13,574 bases of DNA from Gammaproteobacteria bacterium (GCA_003451715.1 DMJN01000066.1:1-13574); one strand, 5' to 3'; shown: positions 1 through 7,593, numbered from the stretch's first letter. The notes: generated from the sequence alone by a model not told the origin. Numbers and translations: made by a program.

Positions 1-723
1 ATCCGAATTCCACAGATTTTCATTCCCTGGTGGAATATAAACACCAACCAGCCGGAAGCCACCATCCTACCCGCCACTCGCATTAACGTCGCCACCATCG
101 AGGGTGCAGTACCCTCGGAACAGACAGTCACAACCAGTGTCGACATCGAAGAGTTACTGGAAGCGGCGCCAGTAGTGGATCAGGACATGATCGACGCACA
201 GGCAGAAGCAGAATTTATCGAAGTCGACGCTAGCTGGCTGAACTACCTCATCGCGGCGGCCTTCATCATTGTTGCATTCAGTATCTATCGACTGGTTCTG
301 GCACCCAATCGAGAGCAGATCGTAGCGTTCTTCGCCGCCCATCGTGCCAGCATCATCGCCAGATACAGCCCCGAGAACAACGAAGCGGTCGCCTATTGGC
401 AACTCGATAGAGCCTGCCGCAGCAAGGACCCGAAGCAGATACGCCGAACCCTGATCCAATGGTGCGATCATTTTCTTGATTCCCGCAATATTTTAACCAT
501 GGAAGATGTTCTGCAGCAGCAAGAAACACCGGAACTGCATGAGTATGTCTTGGCGATACAGACTGATTTATTTAATATCGACTCTCAACAACCGGCGGAC
601 ATTTCACTTAATCCCTCACAGCTCTTGAAACTGGTGGCCGGTCTGCGCCACACTAAGCTGCGGAGTCGCAGGCAATCCAGGCGTCACCAGCGCTACGCCC
701 TTCCCCCACTGTATAAAACCTGA
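1..723 (+). CDS. batD: BatD-like membrane protein, C-terminal part (5' end off the window)
   Basis: The reading frame is open from the first base to the TGA at 721-723, so about 240 C-terminal residues are visible and the start lies to the left. The opening residues, with a Pro-Trp-Trp-Asn stretch followed by an Ala-Thr-Ile-Leu-Pro-Ala-Thr motif, match the end of the last beta domain in the BatD (aerotolerance-type) family. A hydrophobic segment at 235-306 is the single transmembrane helix. After it comes a roughly 140-residue tail, presumably cytoplasmic, with a helical YWQLDRAC...IRRTLIQW pattern typical of proteobacterial BatD tails and a very basic end. Family knowledge: BatD is usually encoded last in a moxR-DUF58-batABC operon and is thought to act in an envelope complex whose biochemical role is poorly defined. 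That operon would lie to the left, unseen. The next gene starts 10 nt downstream in the same frame. The internal ATG at 187 is not the true start. Confidence 0.75.
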   Translation: MRIPQIFIPWWNINTNQPEATILPATRINVATIEGAVPSEQTVTTSVDIEELLEAAPVVDQDMIDAQAEAEFIEVDASWLNYLIAAAFIIVAFSIYRLVLAPNREQIVAFFAAHRASIIARYSPENNEAVAYWQLDRACRSKDPKQIRRTLIQWCDHFLDSRNILTMEDVLQQQETPELHEYVLAIQTDLFNIDSQQPADISLNPSQLLKLVAGLRHTKLRSRRQSRRHQRYALPPLYKT

Positions 724-732
724 GCACAGGTC

Positions 733-1086
733 TTGAGCCAGTCTCGCCTGGTCTATTCCACTGAAGGTAGTAACAGCTGTCCACGCTGTGGTAAATCACT
801 GCGCAAATGCTCCTGCCCCGAAGAACAACTGCCAGGAAGCAGACCAGATGGAGTGATACGCATCGCACGAGAAACCAAGGGTCGCAAGGGCGCGGGAGTT
901 ACACTGGTTACCGGCCTGCAACTGCAAGCAGACGAATTGAAGGCGCTAGCCAAACAATTAAAGGCGCTCTGCGGAAGCGGCGGAACCACTCGACCTGGAG
1001 TTATCGAAATCCAGGGAGACAAGCGTCAACAGATCGCCTCCTTCTTCGAAAAACGTGGTGATAAGGTGAAGATTTCCGGAGGCTAA
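733..1086 (+). CDS. yciH: SUI1-family translation factor YciH
   Basis: This 117-residue protein belongs to the SUI1/eIF1-like family. It opens with the SRLVYSTE motif seen near the N-terminus of E. coli YciH and ends with the conserved GVIEIQGDKR...KRGDKVKISGG core. The middle carries the basic RETKGRKGAGVTLVTGL strand-loop region that contacts the small ribosomal subunit in the family. Residues about 15-28 hold a CPRCGK...CSC cysteine cluster that looks like a small zinc knuckle; E. coli YciH lacks it, but related gammaproteobacterial versions have similar clusters. The TTG at 733 is chosen because the frame is stopped just upstream by the batD TGA and no ATG or GTG lies between. The Shine-Dalgarno is weak (AGG at 728-730). 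The gene follows batD by 9 nt, so it is probably co-transcribed or coupled. Its TAA overlaps by a few bases the end of an unlikely antisense ORF. Confidence 0.9.
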   Translation: MSQSRLVYSTEGSNSCPRCGKSLRKCSCPEEQLPGSRPDGVIRIARETKGRKGAGVTLVTGLQLQADELKALAKQLKALCGSGGTTRPGVIEIQGDKRQQIASFFEKRGDKVKISGG

Positions 1087-1172
1087 TCGACGGCCTGCCG
1101 CAATCGTGCAATGGGCAGTAACTTGAACTTCAGTTGGCTGAGGATTATCTTGAATTGCTTCAGATCCCGATC

Positions 1173-1256
1173 GGAAAATCGTGGACACCCACGGAAATAT
1201 CTAGCTAACTCCCTGTTTTTTATCAGGTCCAATGTGTGGGTGTCCTCAATTTTTCC
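1173..1256. repeat. REP-like imperfect inverted repeat
   Basis: Two arms face each other. The left arm 1173-1192 reads GGAAAATCGTGGACACCCAC. The right arm 1236-1256 is its inverse, starting GTGGGTGTCC and continuing through TCAATTTTTCC. The inner 10 bases (GGACACCCAC, 1183-1192, against GTGGGTGTCC, 1236-1245) pair perfectly, and the outer GGAAAA also pairs after a few mismatches and a one-base bulge. The 43-nt loop has a minor internal CCTG/CAGG pairing (1212-1215 with 1224-1227). From memory, GGACACCCAC-type arms resemble dispersed REP/RAYT-associated palindromes in gammaproteobacteria, but this cannot be verified without a genome-wide search. No transposase is present nearby. A terminator role is possible, since a T5 run lies in the right arm, but the large loop makes it less likely. 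Confidence 0.55.
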
Positions 1257-1377
1257 CCAATTTTTTGGGAATATTTCCTTCATCCCTCTTCTTTAAAACC
1301 TGTGCGATTACTATGAAATTTGAGGGTATCAGTGTATAACTGTATTCCTGCTCTTTTACTACGAAACATATTATCTT

Positions 1378-1382
1378 GAGGA
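1378..1382 (+). promoter_or_regulatory. Shine-Dalgarno for the 1389 ORF
   Basis: GAGGA lies 6 nt before the ATG at 1389. It is one of the better ribosome-binding sites in the window and the main reason to think the ATG at 1389 is, or once was, a genuine start. Confidence 0.45.
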
Positions 1383-1388
1383 ATCCCC

Positions 1389-1532
1389 ATGCCTGCATTC
1401 CGAAAACTGCTAACTCTCATCCTGTGTACTCTGCAGATTGGTGTAATCAAGGCTGCTATTCTGATCAAAGATCGAGATACCCAGAATATCCGCTGGCAAC
1501 AGGTCGCTGGTAAACTGGATGCGGTTGTATAG
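1389..1532 (+). pseudogene. Stub of a secreted-protein gene (signal peptide only)
   Basis: This 47-codon ORF runs from an ATG with a well-placed GAGGA to TAG at 1530-1532. Its first 23 or so residues look like a Sec signal peptide: basic MPAFRK, a hydrophobic core LLTLILCTL, then a polar-to-small end around IKAA. After about position 1458 the frame reads antisense across the MoxR fragment, so the remaining residues (ILIKDRDTQ...) are probably not the native continuation. I read it as the 5' end of an exported-protein gene that lost its body when the MoxR-derived DNA was joined here. The mature protein cannot be identified. It could instead be a real micropeptide or chance. Confidence 0.35.
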
Positions 1533-1769
1533 CAGATGCAAAGCTTTGGCCAGCGCGTAGGACAGCGTTATCTTCCCCATGCCTGGCAGATCTTCGATTA
1601 GCAGATGCCCACCGGAAAACAGACAGCACAAGGCCAGCCGGATTTGATGATCCTTACCGAGCAGCGCCTTGCTTACTTCTTTAACCGTTAGCTGAACCTG
1701 TTGTGAAAACTTATTCTCTACAACATGAGCCCTGCTATCGGTTACATTGTCCAGATTGAGTGAAAACAT
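1410..1769 (-). pseudogene. Truncated MoxR-type AAA+ ATPase fragment
   Basis: The ORF starts at ATG 1769, 31 nt after purF on the same strand, and encodes 119 residues. Residues about 25-103 match the N-terminus of MoxR-family AAA+ ATPases: a helical lead with ALLGKDHQIRLAL, then GGHLLIEDLPGMGK around the Walker A loop, then RIQFTSDLLPADILGISIFD. The homology stops near residue 103 (about position 1461), before the Walker B, sensor and lid regions, so at least two thirds of the usual 300-odd residues are absent. The Walker A Thr/Ser after the P-loop Lys is Ile (residue 67, codon ATA), which should cripple nucleotide binding and is explicable by one base change from ACA. The last 16 residues are unrelated. 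Visible wording is closest to MoxR proteins beside DUF58/transglutaminase genes, but an origin from the moxR of the adjacent bat locus cannot be excluded. Confidence 0.75.
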
Positions 1770-1800
1770 AATCAGCTATTTCTTTTCAGGCTAATCCTTC

Positions 1801-3327
1801 TCATGCATCAGTGTGCAGATCAGTGACCAGATTGTATTCCCGTGTATGGTTATGTTTCTTTTTGGCTTTCTTGGCAGCATCATTGCGGACATTTTCAAGG
1901 CGTCGCAAATACATTTCATCCACGTCACCGGTTATGTAATCACCATCAAATACCGAACATTCATAGCGCTTGATGGCCGGATTACCTTCAGCAGCGGCGG
2001 CGATGAGATCATCGAGATCCTGGTAGATCAACCAATCCGCGCCAATTAGTTCTTCAACCTCAGCATCTGTCTTGCCGGCGGCAATCAATTCCACCGCGGC
2101 GGGCATGTCGATACCGTATACATTGGGATACCGAATCGCAGGCGCAGCAGATGCAAAATAGACTTTCTTGGCACCGGCATCCCTGGCCATCTGGATGATT
2201 CGCTTGCTGGTTGTCCCACGCACGATAGAGTCATCTACCAGTAGCACGTTTTTGCCTTTAAACTCGAGTTCGATAGCGTTGAGCTTCTGTCGCACGGATT
2301 TCCTGCGCTCGCTCTGCCCCGGCATAATAAACGTACGGCCGATATATCTATTTTTAACAAAACCTTCACGGAATTTAAGACCCAGGTGATTAGCCAGCTC
2401 CAAAGCGCTGGTTCGGCTCGTGTCGGGGATCGGGATAACCACATCGATGTCATGTTCAGGGCGCAGCCGCTTCAACTTATTTGCCAACTTTTCACCCATG
2501 CGAAGGCGAGCCTTATACACCGAAATATTGTCCATTAAAGAATCGGGTCGCGCAAAATACACATGCTCAAAAATACAGGGCGTATGTTCACCCTGCTCTG
2601 TGCAGACTTTTGTATGCAGGTTGCCATTTACATCGATGAATACAGCTTCACCAGGTGCCACGTCTCTTTCTATAGTAAATCCCTGAGAGTCCAATGCGAC
2701 ACTTTCTGAAGCAATCATGTATTCATGGCCGTGGTCGGTTCTGCGACTCCCAAACACCAGCGGACGGATGCCGTTTCTGTCTCGAAATCCGAGGATGCCG
2801 TAGCCGGTAATCATCACCACTGCTGCAAAGCCGCCCCGGCATCGGTCATGTACTCCCGCTACAGCTGCGAATACATCTTCCGGCGTGGGTTCTATTTTTC
2901 CGCGACGCTGCAATTCATGAGCAAATATGTTCAGTAGAACTTCCGAGTCGGAGTCGGTATTGATGTGACGCAGGTCTTCCTTAAACAGGTCGCGACTGAG
3001 ATCCCCTGCATTGGTTAGATTACCATTGTGAGCGAGGGCCAGGCCGTAGGGTGAATTTACATAGAATGGCTGGGCGAGTGCCGGGCTGGAACTGCCCGCC
3101 GTGGGGTAGCGCACGTGGCCAATTCCCATCTGCCCGGTCAGGCGTCTCATATGCCGGTTTCGGAACACGTCCCTGACCAGACCGTTGTCCTTTCGCAGAT
3201 TCAGCTTGCCATTATCACTGGTCATGATCCCGGCAGCATCCTGACCCCGGTGCTGTAGCACCGTCAGAGTGTCGTAAAGACAGACTCCCACATCAACACT
3301 CGTTACTACTCCAGCCAATCCGCACAT
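1801..3327 (-). CDS. purF: Amidophosphoribosyltransferase
   Basis: PurF converts PRPP and glutamine to 5-phosphoribosylamine, the first committed step of purine synthesis in the cytosol. The 508-residue product is the usual length (E. coli 505). Cys2, exposed after Met removal, is the N-terminal nucleophile (MCGLAGVV). The glutaminase domain shows [18 protein letters not shown] at about 70-78, HNGNL at 100-104 and TDSDSE. The C-terminal half carries the phosphoribosyltransferase fold with the PRPP loop [14 protein letters not shown] at 361-374. The tail is Lys/His rich (KKAKKKHNH). ATG 3327 is fixed by the required Cys2 and by GGAG at 3334-3337, 6 nt upstream. It lies 48 nt after cvpA, the same neighbour as in many gammaproteobacteria, and is the last intact gene of the leftward train. 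No clear terminator follows it. Confidence 0.98.
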   Translation of the reverse strand: MCGLAGVVTSVDVGVCLYDTLTVLQHRGQDAAGIMTSDNGKLNLRKDNGLVRDVFRNRHMRRLTGQMGIGHVRYPTAGSSSPALAQPFYVNSPYGLALAHNGNLTNAGDLSRDLFKEDLRHINTDSDSEVLLNIFAHELQRRGKIEPTPEDVFAAVAGVHDRCRGGFAAVVMITGYGILGFRDRNGIRPLVFGSRRTDHGHEYMIASESVALDSQGFTIERDVAPGEAVFIDVNGNLHTKVCTEQGEHTPCIFEHVYFARPDSLMDNISVYKARLRMGEKLANKLKRLRPEHDIDVVIPIPDTSRTSALELANHLGLKFREGFVKNRYIGRTFIMPGQSERRKSVRQKLNAIELEFKGKNVLLVDDSIVRGTTSKRIIQMARDAGAKKVYFASAAPAIRYPNVYGIDMPAAVELIAAGKTDAEVEELIGADWLIYQDLDDLIAAAAEGNPAIKRYECSVFDGDYITGDVDEMYLRRLENVRNDAAKKAKKKHNHTREYNLVTDLHTDA

Positions 3328-3375
3328 AGCATGCTCCGCGACGCATCAATTCTTCCAAAGCCGATCCCAGGCCGT

Positions 3376-3861
3376 CTATTGTCCCAAATTGATGCTATTC
3401 ATGTCTTCTATAAAAATGCGTGACCACTCAATCATTGCCAAGCCATAAGGTATCAGCGTCGACTGTTGCCACTGCTCGGTCTCCGAAACAAACACGCTGC
3501 TGATGAACAGGATCACCAACACGATGATGACGCCTCTGGCTACCCCGAAAACCCCACCCAGCAAGCGATCCACCAACTTCAGGCCGGTAATCGTCAATAA
3601 TTTCGACAACATGTGGTTGAGCAGTGTGCCCAACATCATAACTACCACGAAAATCAGGGCAAATGCCGCCACATAGCGCGCACTGCTACTGTCTATGACA
3701 TTGACCATAAACTCAGACAATGTCTCACTGTACACGCGTGCCACCAGCAAAGCTGCGATCCATGTCACCAAAGACAAAACTTCTTTAATCAACCCCCGCC
3801 ATAGCCCAAACAGGCAAGAAATGGTGGTTACTACCAGGATTGCCGCATCTACTCCATTCAT
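3376..3861 (-). CDS. cvpA: CvpA family inner-membrane protein
   Basis: The 161-residue protein matches the colicin V production (CvpA) family in length (E. coli 162) and pattern. Four hydrophobic segments lie at roughly residues 5-22, 28-44, 62-82 and 103-125. The family's N-terminal motif DAAILVVTTIS...GLWRGLIKEVLSLVTWI and the RLLGGVFGVARG motif before the last helix are both clear. CvpA is a polytopic inner-membrane protein needed for colicin V export in E. coli and linked to envelope stress tolerance; its molecular activity is not settled. The ATG at 3861 lacks a strong Shine-Dalgarno and begins 25 nt after dedD, so coupling to that gene is likely. Its place between dedD and purF is the standard one. 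Confidence 0.95.
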   Translation of the reverse strand: MNGVDAAILVVTTISCLFGLWRGLIKEVLSLVTWIAALLVARVYSETLSEFMVNVIDSSSARYVAAFALIFVVVMMLGTLLNHMLSKLLTITGLKLVDRLLGGVFGVARGVIIVLVILFISSVFVSETEQWQQSTLIPYGLAMIEWSRIFIEDMNSINLGQ

Positions 3862-3886
3862 GGCTCAGCCCAAGTCAAATCCCTGC

Positions 3887-4477
3887 TTACAGTTGTTCCA
3901 CTACATAGCGAACCACCATGCCGGCCAACTGGAACTCTTGCTGTAGTCTCTCCTGGTAATCCTGGACCATTGAGCGCTCCAGCCACGGCCCTACAAAGAC
4001 ACCCGTCAAGGCACCCTGTTCGCTGGTGATTGCTCGCGTATAGGCCCTGTACCCAGCGGCCTGGAGGCGCTCGAGTAGTGTGTCTGCATTGCTTTCATCC
4101 GAAAACGATCCCAGCCGTACACTCCAGCCCTGTGGTAGGCCGCTGCTATCGAGGCTGGGAATTTCACGTGTAAAAGCCGGTTCGGAGGTGCTGACTTCAA
4201 CAGGGCTTACGGCAGGTTCTGGTGTTGTTTCGGTGTTTGCGGAGGGAGTTGGCTCGGCCTCGGTCGGTTCAACCTCGGCCACCTCGGCATCGGCGATAAT
4301 GACCGGACGAACTTGTTGTGGCTCAGGCAGGATGGGCACCACCGGAGTCGCGGGGATGCGGCTGGAAATTTGGTTTTGATAGCTGCCCTGTCCGTCAAAA
4401 ATTATTGGCAGAAAGATGAGCGCAAGAGCCAACAGCACTACGGTGCCGACAATTCTCTGTTTAGTACCCTGCTTCAA
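3887..4477 (-). CDS. dedD: DedD-like SPOR-domain protein
   Basis: The 196-residue protein has DedD architecture. It has a short basic cytoplasmic N-terminus (KQGTKQRIVGT), one transmembrane helix at about residues 11-27, a Pro/Glu/Thr-rich periplasmic linker (about 40-112), and a C-terminal SPOR domain (about 115-196) beginning WSVRLGSFSDESNADTL and containing a GVFVGPW turn. SPOR domains bind denuded septal peptidoglycan, and DedD supports cell division in E. coli. The start is taken as TTG 4477, which gives KQRIVG at the expected distance; GGAG at 4488-4491 lies 10 nt upstream and there is no nearby in-frame ATG. It lies 67 nt after folC and 25 nt before cvpA, matching the usual folC-dedD-cvpA-purF order. 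Confidence 0.92.
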   Translation of the reverse strand: MKQGTKQRIVGTVVLLALALIFLPIIFDGQGSYQNQISSRIPATPVVPILPEPQQVRPVIIADAEVAEVEPTEAEPTPSANTETTPEPAVSPVEVSTSEPAFTREIPSLDSSGLPQGWSVRLGSFSDESNADTLLERLQAAGYRAYTRAITSEQGALTGVFVGPWLERSMVQDYQERLQQEFQLAGMVVRYVVEQL

Positions 4478-4544
4478 TCTGGAAGTACTCCGAATTCCAC
4501 AGGCCCACGTTTCGGGGCCATTCTTGAAAATATTGAAGAGGCAT

Positions 4545-5861
4545 TCATGCTGCCCTGCGTGGCTTACTCAGCTGACGGGTGGCAGCTACTGTGTAGAATG
4601 AACCGGTAATAACCACCAGATCCTCCGGAGCCGCGTTACGACAGGCACCCCGGTAAGCATCGACCACATGGCCGAGCTGCTGGAGCACCAGCTTACCAGC
4701 GCAGCTTTCGAACCGCCTGAAGGCAACGTCAGCTGGCATGCAGCGGGGTTCTTCGACTTGCGCAATATAACAGATGTCCAGGCAGGATTCTAAGCTCTGA
4801 GCCATTCCTTCTATATCTTTATCTGCCATAACCGCGATGACTGCAGCTATTTGGCCAATGCCTGGATTAGCGGTTCGCCACTGCTGCAGTTTCCGGGCTA
4901 GCAGACCTGTGGCGGCTGGGTTATGGGCGACATCGAACACCACATTTCGACCAGTTTCCCGGTCAGTTCCATGCTCGAAGCGCCCCGCCAGTGTCAGACC
5001 TTTAAGCGCGGTGTGAATGGCAGCTGCATCCCATGCCGGTTGCAGCAGTGCCAGCGCCTGCAGTGCAAGAACTGCGTTGGACAGCACGATACCCGGCAGG
5101 GGCAAATCCGATGCCAACAAGGGCTGCCCATTGGTATCCCGACCGCTGAATGTCCAAGACGTCCCGTCGGCTTGCAGCGTACCCTGGCAATCGACTCCGA
5201 TTCGGTACATGGGTGCGCCGAGCCGGGCAGCTTCCTGCAAAACATTTTCCAGTGGCGATTCATCTCCGTAGAGTATGGGTGTTCCGGCACGTATGATTCC
5301 CGCCTTCTCCGCACCGATGCTCTCCAGATCACTGCCGAGCCAATCCTGATGATCGAGGCTGATATTGCTGATGATCGACACATCGGCATCGATGATGTTT
5401 ACTGCATCTAACCTGCCACCCAAGCCTACCTCGAGAATGGCCACATCGATCGCTGCTCGATTGAACAACCACAGCGCTGCCAGTGTGGCAAACTCGAAAT
5501 AACTCAACGATTGTTCGCCACGACTTCCCTCAACCGCTGCGAAAGCATCGCAGAGTTGCCGATCATCTACTTCGTTCTGGTGGATCCTGATGCGCTCGTT
5601 AAAACGATGCAGGTGTGGTGAAGTATAACTCGCAGTTCGAAAGCCACTACGATGCAATACTGCCTCGAGGCAACAAACACAGGAACCCTTACCATTGCTT
5701 CCTGCTACCACAATAACCTGTCTGGCGGGCTTGCTTAGCCCCATGCGGTGTGCCACGGCGCGGATACGCTCCAGACCCAGTTCGATTTCCCGCGGATGTA
5801 CGGACGCAATGTAGCGCAACCAGAAATCGAGGTCGGCGGCTTCATCTTTGGGTAGGAGCAT
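4545..5861 (-). CDS. folC: Folylpolyglutamate synthase / dihydrofolate synthase
   Basis: FolC adds glutamate to dihydropteroate and extends polyglutamate tails on folates, using ATP in the cytosol. The 438-residue product is near the family norm (E. coli 422). It has the Mur-ligase-like layout: P-loop AGSNGKGS at residues 53-60, SYTSPHLHRFNERI, then LEVGLGGRLDAVN, ISLDHQDWLG and AEKAGII. The linker AGRFEH and the FDVAHNP motif begin the C-terminal glutamate-ligase domain. I place the start at ATG 5861 rather than the TTG one codon earlier, because AGGA at 5867-5870 is 5 nt from the ATG and the ATG shares its A with the accD stop (TGATG), a classic coupling arrangement. The accD-folC pair is conserved in gammaproteobacteria. 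Confidence 0.97.
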   Translation of the reverse strand: MLLPKDEAADLDFWLRYIASVHPREIELGLERIRAVAHRMGLSKPARQVIVVAGSNGKGSCVCCLEAVLHRSGFRTASYTSPHLHRFNERIRIHQNEVDDRQLCDAFAAVEGSRGEQSLSYFEFATLAALWLFNRAAIDVAILEVGLGGRLDAVNIIDADVSIISNISLDHQDWLGSDLESIGAEKAGIIRAGTPILYGDESPLENVLQEAARLGAPMYRIGVDCQGTLQADGTSWTFSGRDTNGQPLLASDLPLPGIVLSNAVLALQALALLQPAWDAAAIHTALKGLTLAGRFEHGTDRETGRNVVFDVAHNPAATGLLARKLQQWRTANPGIGQIAAVIAVMADKDIEGMAQSLESCLDICYIAQVEEPRCMPADVAFRRFESCAGKLVLQQLGHVVDAYRGACRNAAPEDLVVITGSFYTVAATRQLSKPRRAA

Positions 5862-6733
5862 CAAGATCCTGTGGCTTTGAAGTACAGCAGCTTTTCCAGC
5901 AATGAGGCAATTGTATGGCGCAGCTCACAACGAGGCACGATCATATCGACCGCTCCGTGTTCCAGTAGAAATTCGCTGCGCTGAAATCCTTCCGGCAGTT
6001 TCACGCGTACGGTTTGACGAATAACATCCGGTCCGGTAAATCCAACCAGTGCATTCGGTTCGGCGATGTTAATGTCCCCCAGCATGGCCAGGCTTGCGGA
6101 GACGCCCCCATAGACCGGATCAACCAGCACCGAAATATAGGGCAGCGAATGGGTTTTGAGTCTCTCCAGCGCAGCCGAGGTCTTGGCCATCTGCATCAGG
6201 GACAGCAGGGCTTCCTGCATGCGAGCTCCTCCGCTGGTAGAAAAGCACACCAGCGGTAATTGTTCAGCGATGCAGGTATTGACCGCCTGAGTAAACTTTT
6301 CGCCGACCACCGCTCCCATAGACCCACCGATAAAACCGAATTCAAAGGCGGCAACGACCACCGCCGTGCCATTCACCCGACCCTTGACGACCACCAGGGC
6401 ATCCTTCTCGCCGGTGCCCTTCTGAGCGCTGTTCAATCGGTCCTTGTAACGCTTTAGATCCTTGAACTTGAGCAGGTCCACAGGCTCCAATTCTGTGTTT
6501 AGCTCCTGCTGTTCATCGGCGTCCAGAAACAATTCGATGCGCCGCCGGGCGCTGATTCGCAGATGATGATCACACTTCGGGCAGACGTCGAAGTTTTCGG
6601 TTAGGGACTTCTTATAGAGCATGGCGTCGCAGCGCGGGCATTTCTTCCAGATCCCTTCCGGCACCGTGGATTTCTTCTTGCTATCGGCCCTACTAGTAGA
6701 GATCGACGGTAAAATTTTATCTTTCCAACTCAC
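5861..6733 (-). CDS. accD: Acetyl-CoA carboxylase carboxyltransferase, beta subunit
   Basis: AccD pairs with AccA to move the carboxyl group from biotin to acetyl-CoA, the committing step of fatty-acid synthesis. The 290-residue product is slightly shorter than E. coli AccD (304). The N-terminal zinc ribbon is intact: Cys32, Cys35, Cys51, Cys54 (CPRC...CPKC). The crotonase-like core shows [21 protein letters not shown] (166-174) and [16 protein letters not shown] (205-220). The start is GTG 6733 with AAGGA at 6739-6743, 5 nt away; the ATG two bases earlier is out of frame. The segment usually written GPRVIEQTVRE reads [11 protein letters not shown] here (residues 234-244), reversing charges at two positions. 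It follows trpA by 32 nt of AT-rich DNA and overlaps folC by one base. Confidence 0.97.
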   Translation of the reverse strand: MSWKDKILPSISTSRADSKKKSTVPEGIWKKCPRCDAMLYKKSLTENFDVCPKCDHHLRISARRRIELFLDADEQQELNTELEPVDLLKFKDLKRYKDRLNSAQKGTGEKDALVVVKGRVNGTAVVVAAFEFGFIGGSMGAVVGEKFTQAVNTCIAEQLPLVCFSTSGGARMQEALLSLMQMAKTSAALERLKTHSLPYISVLVDPVYGGVSASLAMLGDINIAEPNALVGFTGPDVIRQTVRVKLPEGFQRSEFLLEHGAVDMIVPRCELRHTIASLLEKLLYFKATGS

Positions 6734-6765
6734 ATATATCCTTTTATTTCAAATAGTTATTAACA

Positions 6766-7584
6766 TTATTTAATCTTATTTAGCACATCTCTGACGACAC
6801 CGATTACGGCGGTGCAATGTTGCAAGCCGGCACTGGTTTGCGGCTCATGCACGGGCAATTCGGCGATCCGCCCCACCAGGGCACTGCCTATCACAACCCC
6901 GTCTGCCAGTTTCCCCATAGCCTGTGCACTCTCGGCGTCTTTTATACCAAAGCCAATCACTATGGGTAAGTCGGTTAGACCCCGTAAAGCAGCAATTTTC
7001 TCCCCAACCGACTGATGATCTGTCAGGGCGGCGCCGGTAACTCCCTTGAGCGACACGTAATACAGATAACCTGTGCTGAGTGAGACAATCGCACTGGCCC
7101 TAGTTGCGCTCGTGGTAGGGGCTACCAGGTAGATTGTATCAATTCCGGCGGTCTGCAGTTCGTCGTGCAAGTCAGCGGACTCCGCCGGTGGCATATCGAC
7201 GATCAATACCCCGTCTACCCCAGCCTGGCAGGCGCTGGCGGCGAATTGCTGGTAGCCCATGATTTCTATCGGATTCAGATAGCCCATGAGCACAACGGGA
7301 GTGGCAGCGTCCTTGACGCGGAATTCCTGTACCAGGTCCAGCACATCTTGCAGGCGAGTGCCTCGCGCCAGTGCTCTTTCGACGCCACGCTGAATGACTG
7401 GCCCGTCTGAAGAGGGATCACTGAAGGGTATGCCCAACTCGATTATGTCGGCACCCTGCCCCACCAGGTGTTGCATTAACTGCAGGGTAGTGGCCAGGTC
7501 AGGATCACCGGCCACCAGGTAGGGTATCAGTAACTTATTCCCTGCTTCCCTGGCATGTTCGACTGTCTGCGCGATACGACTCAT
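6766..7584 (-). CDS. trpA: Tryptophan synthase alpha subunit
   Basis: TrpA cleaves indole-3-glycerol phosphate to indole and glyceraldehyde-3-phosphate and passes indole through a tunnel to TrpB. The 272-residue TIM barrel carries the catalytic acids at their textbook positions, Glu49 (IIELGIPF) and Asp60 (SDPSSDGPVIQ). The loop that is usually PMADGP is PSSDGP here, leaving the Asp intact. The phosphate-binding end shows VIGFGIKDAES and DGVVIGSALV, and the loop-6 region reads SLKGVTGA. Start ATG 7584 is 9 nt after the trpB stop with no evident Shine-Dalgarno, so translation probably depends on ribosomes finishing trpB, consistent with the equal subunit need. Length is as in E. coli (268). 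Confidence 0.98.
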   Translation of the reverse strand: MSRIAQTVEHAREAGNKLLIPYLVAGDPDLATTLQLMQHLVGQGADIIELGIPFSDPSSDGPVIQRGVERALARGTRLQDVLDLVQEFRVKDAATPVVLMGYLNPIEIMGYQQFAASACQAGVDGVLIVDMPPAESADLHDELQTAGIDTIYLVAPTTSATRASAIVSLSTGYLYYVSLKGVTGAALTDHQSVGEKIAALRGLTDLPIVIGFGIKDAESAQAMGKLADGVVIGSALVGRIAELPVHEPQTSAGLQHCTAVIGVVRDVLNKIK

Positions 7585-7593
7585 AGTGCGTAA

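Larger units (their letters stand above)
1087..1388. other. Gene-poor convergent spacer after yciH
   Basis: I see no recognisable gene in this stretch. It holds the inverted repeat described separately (1173-1256), a small AT-rich hairpin at 1253-1271 (TTCCCCAA, loop TTTT, TTGGGAA), and a possible weak hairpin at 1095-1118 (CTGCC...GGCAG) just after the yciH stop that lacks a T-run. No classic rho-independent terminator is evident for either the rightward yciH transcript or leftward transcripts from purF. An antisense ORF of 66 codons (1083-1283) runs through the repeat and resembles nothing I know. Confidence 0.5.

Noticed and set aside
154..471. Antisense ORF opposite batD
   Set aside because: Shadow of the batD coding frame; no motif and no ribosome-binding site.
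1083..1283. Antisense 66-codon ORF ending on the yciH stop codon
   Set aside because: It reads straight through the palindrome, matches no family I know, and has no well-spaced ribosome site (AGAGGG abuts the ATG). It is most likely chance coding in an inverted repeat, though it is not impossible.
4994..5411. Overlapping ORFs on both strands inside folC
   Set aside because: Alternate-frame shadows of a GC-rich coding region; folC itself is intact and full length with all motifs.
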